A stretch of 64,000 nt of DNA, taken from CAVQEK01 sp963711495. GTDB taxonomy: Bacteria > Bacteroidota > Bacteroidia > Cytophagales > Cyclobacteriaceae. The notes below the pieces were generated by a model. It was given only the letters and a program-made list of their open reading frames with translations, was not told the DNA's origin and did no database searches. The translations under genes were made by a program, and so were the position numbers. This document shows positions 60,229 through 64,000 of this stretch, piece by piece; positions within the stretch are counted from its first letter, which is position 1; every line of letters begins with the position of its first letter. The stretch is from positions 1,054,001-1,118,000 of the forward strand of contig CAVQEK010000004.1 in NCBI GenBank assembly GCA_963711495.1, read 5' to 3'.

Positions 60229-61515
60229 ATGACCGATACGAATAATTTAATCGTTATTTTTGTGACGCTGGTATTTTCGGCTTTTTTTTCGGGCGTGGAG
60301 ATTGCATTCATCTCAGCGGACAAATTACAAATCGAATTGAGCAATAAACAGGGGGAGATTTCCGGTAAAATTCTTTCCCGTTTTTTAAACAAACCTTCAT
60401 GGTTCATCAGTACTACCTTAATTGGAAATAATGTTGCCCTGGTGGTTTACGGCATTTTCATGGCATTCGTACTGGAACCTATGATCTCTGCCTGGCTTCC
60501 GGAATTTGTCAATTCGGAAGTTTCTGTTTTCGTTGTTCAGACCATTATGGCCACATTTATTGTGCTGTTCACCGCCGAATTTATACCAAAAAGCCTGTTT
60601 TTGATCAATCCCAACAAAATGCTGTCATTTTTTGCTATTCCAATTTATGGTATTTATTTGTTGATGTTCCCGGCAGTTTTGTTGATTGTAGTATTGTCGA
60701 GGTTTATGATTGAAAAAGTGCTGAGATTTGAATATTCTGAAGACAAGCCTGTTTTTGGGCTCACTGATCTGAATCAGTATTTCAGACGCATTTTACGACA
60801 ACAGGCTGAAACGGCAAACCAGGAAATCGATGCTAAAATTTTCACCAATGCGTTGGAATTTAAAACAGTGAAAGTAAGAGAATGTCTGGTACCGCGAACT
60901 GAGTTGGTGACCGTGGATATTGAAGATAGTATTGAGGATCTCCGGCAGGCCTTTATAAAAAGTGGTTATTCTAAAATATTGGTTTACAAGGAATCTATTG
61001 ATGACATTATCGGTTATTGTAATTCTATTGAGCTATTTAAAAAGCCAAAAAAGATATCTGATATTTTGTCGCCGATCATGATTGTGCCGGAAACTGTGCC
61101 CGCCAATGAGTTAATGATACAACTGATAACCGAAAGGAAAAGTATAGCCTTGGTGGTGGATGAATTTGGTGGTACGTCAGGGATTGTAACGATTGAAGAT
61201 ATTATCGAAGAGATCTTTGGAGACATTCAGGACGAACATGATGAGGAGGATCTGCTCGAACAAAAAATCGATTTCAATACTTTTCTGCTCAGTGCCAGAC
61301 AAGAGATTGATTATCTTAATGAAAAATATGGGTGGGATCTGCCCATGGGAGATTATGATACGCTGGGTGGATTGATCCTTTCCATTGTCGAGGACATTCC
61401 TAAAGAAAATGAGGTCATAAACATCTTCCCTTATATATTCACGATTATATCGATACAGGATAACCGCATTGATAAGGTGAAGCTCACCATTGATGCTGAT
61501 TATCAGGAGGATTAG
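60229..61515 (+). CDS. CNNM/CorC-family membrane protein (GldE-like hemolysin homologue)
   Basis: 428 residues from the ATG at 60229; the ORF is open upstream but that part overlaps the small membrane gene. DUF21 domain with four helices (FSAFFSGVEIAFISADK, TTLIGNNVALVVYG), two CBS domains (MVPRTE-like VPRTELVTVD; ALVVDEFGGTSGIVTIEDIIEEIFGDI) and a C-terminal CorC/HlyC domain (YDTLGGLILSIVEDIPK). Members move divalent cations. In Bacteroidota the relative next to lptC is often called GldE, a gliding-linked name; whether this cell glides is unknown. Confidence 0.87.
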   Translation: MTDTNNLIVIFVTLVFSAFFSGVEIAFISADKLQIELSNKQGEISGKILSRFLNKPSWFISTTLIGNNVALVVYGIFMAFVLEPMISAWLPEFVNSEVSVFVVQTIMATFIVLFTAEFIPKSLFLINPNKMLSFFAIPIYGIYLLMFPAVLLIVVLSRFMIEKVLRFEYSEDKPVFGLTDLNQYFRRILRQQAETANQEIDAKIFTNALEFKTVKVRECLVPRTELVTVDIEDSIEDLRQAFIKSGYSKILVYKESIDDIIGYCNSIELFKKPKKISDILSPIMIVPETVPANELMIQLITERKSIALVVDEFGGTSGIVTIEDIIEEIFGDIQDEHDEEDLLEQKIDFNTFLLSARQEIDYLNEKYGWDLPMGDYDTLGGLILSIVEDIPKENEVINIFPYIFTIISIQDNRIDKVKLTIDADYQED

Positions 61516-61541
61516 AGAAAATTTTTATCCTTTTTTAATTT

Positions 61542-61573
61542 TTTGTTTTTAAGTATCTAAGTAGCTATTTTTG
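61542..61573 (+). promoter_or_regulatory. Promoter of the PpiD-like gene
   Basis: TTTG at 61542-61545 and TATTTTTG at 61566-61573 with a 20-bp spacer match the Bacteroidota consensus well. The ATG follows 22 bp after the -7 box. Confidence 0.7.
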
Positions 61574-61595
61574 CGGCACTTTAATCAAATATGAT

Positions 61596-63707
61596 ATGGC
61601 TTTAATTAATAAGATAAGGCAGAAATCAGGTTGGGCAATTGGTTTTGTAGCTTTGGGATTAGGTTTGTTTATGGTAGGAAGTGATCTCCTCAGGCCAAAT
61701 TCTTCAATTCTGGGAAAGAATAAAACGGATGTGGGTGAAATTGCCGGGGACGTAATTAACATCAAAGAATATCAGGACGAGATTGACCAGTTGAAATATA
61801 ACTACACCCTCAACTACGGTAAAAATCCTACCGAAAGCGAAATGAATTCCATAAGGCAGCAAGCGTGGGATTATCTTGTGGTGAAAATTGCTTTTCAGGA
61901 TCAATATGATAAACTTGGTTTACAGGTTACCGATGATGAGCAATGGGACATGGTTCAGGGGAATAATGTAAATCCAGATATCAAAAGAGCATTTACCAAT
62001 CCAAAGACCGGGCAGTTTGATCGGTCACAGGTTATTAATTACCTGAAGAACATCAAACAAATGCCTCCGGCACAGCAGGCTTCCTGGTATTTATTTGAGC
62101 GCAATCTCAAACCCTCACGTCTGAGAATAAAATACGACAACATGCTGGTGAAAGCATCTTATGCAACGGATGCAGCGGCAAAGATGCAGTATGATGAGCA
62201 AAATTCAGTTGCCGAAATCAAATACCTTTATATTCCATATTATTCAGTCAGTGATTCATCGATCAACATTACTGATTCAGATTTGAAGACTTATCTCAAT
62301 GACCATAAAGCAGAATACAAGATTAATGAAGAGACCAGAAGCTTCAGTTATATCTCTGTTCCTATTATACCGTCGGCAGACGATTCGGCTTATTTCAGAC
62401 AGGAATTGAGCCGTATTGCCGATGAATTTAAATCCACTACTGAGGATTCCATATTTGCCAGGGCCAATTCCGATGCTCAGGATTATTTTGGTGTGTATAC
62501 CATCGACCAGTTGCCTGAGATCCTTCAGAAGAATTATTCCAATCTGTCGGAGGGAGATGTACGCGGGCCATATTTCCAGAATGGGGGTTTTAATCTTTAC
62601 AAAATAGCGGATATTTTTAAGGACACCATAGCCGTAGCTAAAGCCAGTCACATTTTGATCAAATGGGATGACAATACACCAGAGGCTAAAGCCAAAGCCA
62701 GAAATGAAGCAGAAAAAATATTGAACAAATTAAAGGCCGGGGCAAACTTTGCTGAAGCGGCTAAGGAATACAGTCAGGATGGTTCGGCTCAAAATGGCGG
62801 TGACCTGGGATGGTTTTCACGCGATCGTATGGTAAAACCATTCGCCGACGCAGTATTCAATGCCACCAACAAAGGGCTTATCAATCATCTGGTGGAATCA
62901 CAGTTTGGATATCACATCATTGATGTAACTGAACCTAAAAATTATACTGCATTCAAAATAGCACGTGTTGAAAGAACGGTAACCCCGAGCGATGAAACAC
63001 GCAACCTGGCTTTTCGTAAGGCAGATTTTTTTGCCGCAAATTCCAGTGATTATGAAACTTTCAAAGAAAATGCTGAAAAAGATTCACTTCAGATTTTCAC
63101 CGCAGAGAACATCGGTCCTAACGACCGGCGTTTCAATGATGTTGGAAATGCGAGACTGGTAGTTCAGTGGGTGTATAATGATGCAGAAGTAGGTGATGTT
63201 TCACCTGTAAAGGAATTGGAAGATCAATATATTGTTGCCATACTCACGAAAATCACAGAACCGGGTGTTCCTGATTTTGAGGATGTACGGGATCGTCTGG
63301 AGCCTAAAGTGAAAAATGAGAAAAAAGGGGCCATAATAGTGGACAAATTAAAAAATCTGCAAGGTGATCTCGATGAAATGGCCACAAAATATGGTACAGA
63401 TGCTAAGGTATATTCTTCCAATAATCTAAAATTATCGAGCAATACTTTACCCAGTGTCGGATTTGTACCCGTTGCCATTGGAACTTCGTTTGCCCTCAAA
63501 GACGGAGAACGCTCCAAACCGGTAGAAGAGGAAACTGGTATATTGGTAATTCAAATGGTAGCCAAAACAAAGGCACCTGAAATTGCTGATTATTCGACGT
63601 ATAAAAATCAACTGGAACAAAAATACGCCAGCAGAACAGCATCCAATATTCCGGAAGCAATCAAGAAATGGGCTGATATCAAAGATCGCCGATTTCGGTT
63701 CTTTTAA
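61596..63707 (+). CDS. ppiD: Peptidyl-prolyl isomerase / chaperone, PpiD (SurA_N_3) type
   Basis: 703 residues. One N-terminal membrane helix (WAIGFVALGLGLFMVGSDLL) anchors it in the inner membrane. A SurA-like N-terminal chaperone domain follows (residues about 45-170), then a parvulin PPIC domain: ASHILIKWDD, FAEAAKEYSQDGSAQNGGDLGWFSRDRM, and FGYHIIDVTE. A second, degenerate parvulin-like part may lie behind it. It helps outer-membrane proteins fold. It has its own promoter and a hairpin terminator. Confidence 0.92.
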   Translation: MALINKIRQKSGWAIGFVALGLGLFMVGSDLLRPNSSILGKNKTDVGEIAGDVINIKEYQDEIDQLKYNYTLNYGKNPTESEMNSIRQQAWDYLVVKIAFQDQYDKLGLQVTDDEQWDMVQGNNVNPDIKRAFTNPKTGQFDRSQVINYLKNIKQMPPAQQASWYLFERNLKPSRLRIKYDNMLVKASYATDAAAKMQYDEQNSVAEIKYLYIPYYSVSDSSINITDSDLKTYLNDHKAEYKINEETRSFSYISVPIIPSADDSAYFRQELSRIADEFKSTTEDSIFARANSDAQDYFGVYTIDQLPEILQKNYSNLSEGDVRGPYFQNGGFNLYKIADIFKDTIAVAKASHILIKWDDNTPEAKAKARNEAEKILNKLKAGANFAEAAKEYSQDGSAQNGGDLGWFSRDRMVKPFADAVFNATNKGLINHLVESQFGYHIIDVTEPKNYTAFKIARVERTVTPSDETRNLAFRKADFFAANSSDYETFKENAEKDSLQIFTAENIGPNDRRFNDVGNARLVVQWVYNDAEVGDVSPVKELEDQYIVAILTKITEPGVPDFEDVRDRLEPKVKNEKKGAIIVDKLKNLQGDLDEMATKYGTDAKVYSSNNLKLSSNTLPSVGFVPVAIGTSFALKDGERSKPVEEETGILVIQMVAKTKAPEIADYSTYKNQLEQKYASRTASNIPEAIKKWADIKDRRFRFF

Positions 63708-63740
63708 GATAATTTAGAATTTAAGCCTTAAAAATACATG

Positions 63741-63766
63741 AGCCGGGAAATAGTCATTTCCTGGCT
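63741..63766 (+). terminator. Hairpin terminator after ppiD
   Basis: AGCCGGGAAAT (63741-63751) pairs with ATTTCCTGGCT (63756-63766) around a 4-nt loop; one G-T pair. The T run (TTTT at 63771-63774) is short and slightly removed. Confidence 0.6.
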
Positions 63767-63792
63767 TCACTTTTGTATCCAGATCATTACCC

Positions 63793-64000
63793 ATGTCAAC
63801 CTACAAAATATTTAAACAACGACTTGACGAAGAGCATCATTGGCCGGCCGTTTATATGTTCAAATTTGTAGTTCCAAGGGACAAAGAACAAGATGTGCTG
63901 GACTTATTTCCAGAAGAAAACCTGACCTCTAAGATTTCAAAGAAAGGTAAATACATCAGTTTTACCTTACAAAAGGTCATGCAATCCAGCGATCAGGTAA
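63793..64000 (+). CDS. DUF493 family protein (truncated by window edge)
   Basis: The ATG at 63793 opens a frame that runs off the window after 69 codons. It reads MSTYKIFKQRLDEEHHWP, then YMFKFVVPRDKEQDVLDLFP, and KGKYISFTLQKVMQSSDQV. The strand-helix order and the WPxxYMFKFVVP and YISFTL motifs match the DUF493/YbeD family, small ferredoxin-like regulators. Only the N-terminal part is visible, so this is a tentative family call. Confidence 0.7.
   Translation, partial: MSTYKIFKQRLDEEHHWPAVYMFKFVVPRDKEQDVLDLFPEENLTSKISKKGKYISFTLQKVMQSSDQV

Overview
The window looks like chromosome from a member of the Bacteroidota, probably a Saprospiria- or Chitinophagia-like lineage. The evidence is: promoters with a TAnnTTTG -7 box and often a TTTG/TTG -33 box (pruA, ppiD, the tetratricopeptide gene after pdhA, an antitoxin); weak or absent Shine-Dalgarno sequences; several TTG/GTG starts; and Bacteroidota families such as the BatA-N-terminal membrane protein, two DUF4199 proteins, a GldE/CorC-type protein, an OmpP1-like porin and a large PpiD. 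No rRNA, tRNA or CRISPR array was seen.

Left core, 1-15.1 kb: two tandem serpins (the first cut by the window edge), nnr, lpxA, a five-gene minus-strand run (BatA-like protein, dihydroorotase-like protein, two DUF4199 proteins, GT2 glycosyltransferase), a hemN-type coproporphyrinogen dehydrogenase, a carboxypeptidase-regulatory-like protein, an ArsR-family regulator, a YjjG-type HAD phosphatase and pruA. The dihydroorotase-like protein has lost all the metal ligands I could align.

Accessory region, 15.1-34.1 kb: single unrelated genes separated by structured, imperfectly palindromic spacers. It holds an NmrA-type reductase, an ICMT-like methyltransferase, a decayed IS110 element with a structured flank, an antitoxin with a nonsense-mutated RelE-like toxin, a complete IS481-family element with a 7-bp target duplication, and a DUF1593 nucleoside-hydrolase-like gene split by a complete IS21-family element. 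Next comes a translationally coupled five-gene operon: a metallo-beta-lactamase-fold protein, a 1944-aa trypsin-like peptidase/STAND NTPase, and three tandem paralogous ~80-aa proteins. It resembles an AVAST type I-like antiphage module. A large multi-stem element and a tyrosine recombinase with an integron-integrase-like C-terminus close the region. I suggest the spacers are attC-like recombination sites and the region a cassette array; this is inference.

Right core, 34.2-64 kb: uxuA, a HerA-like ATPase, beta-carbonic anhydrase with two glycosyltransferases, a tesA/ybbA/ybbP-like divergent cluster, an L,D-transpeptidase gene broken by an in-frame TGA just before its catalytic Cys, a methyltransferase, DUF721 and recF, pdhA, a TPR protein, ribH, lysC, a glycerophosphodiesterase, a PfkB kinase, an NhaD-type antiporter, anmK, and an envelope biogenesis run (coaX, OmpP1-like porin, TPR protein, lptC, small membrane protein, GldE/CorC-like protein, ppiD). 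A DUF493-family gene runs off the right edge.
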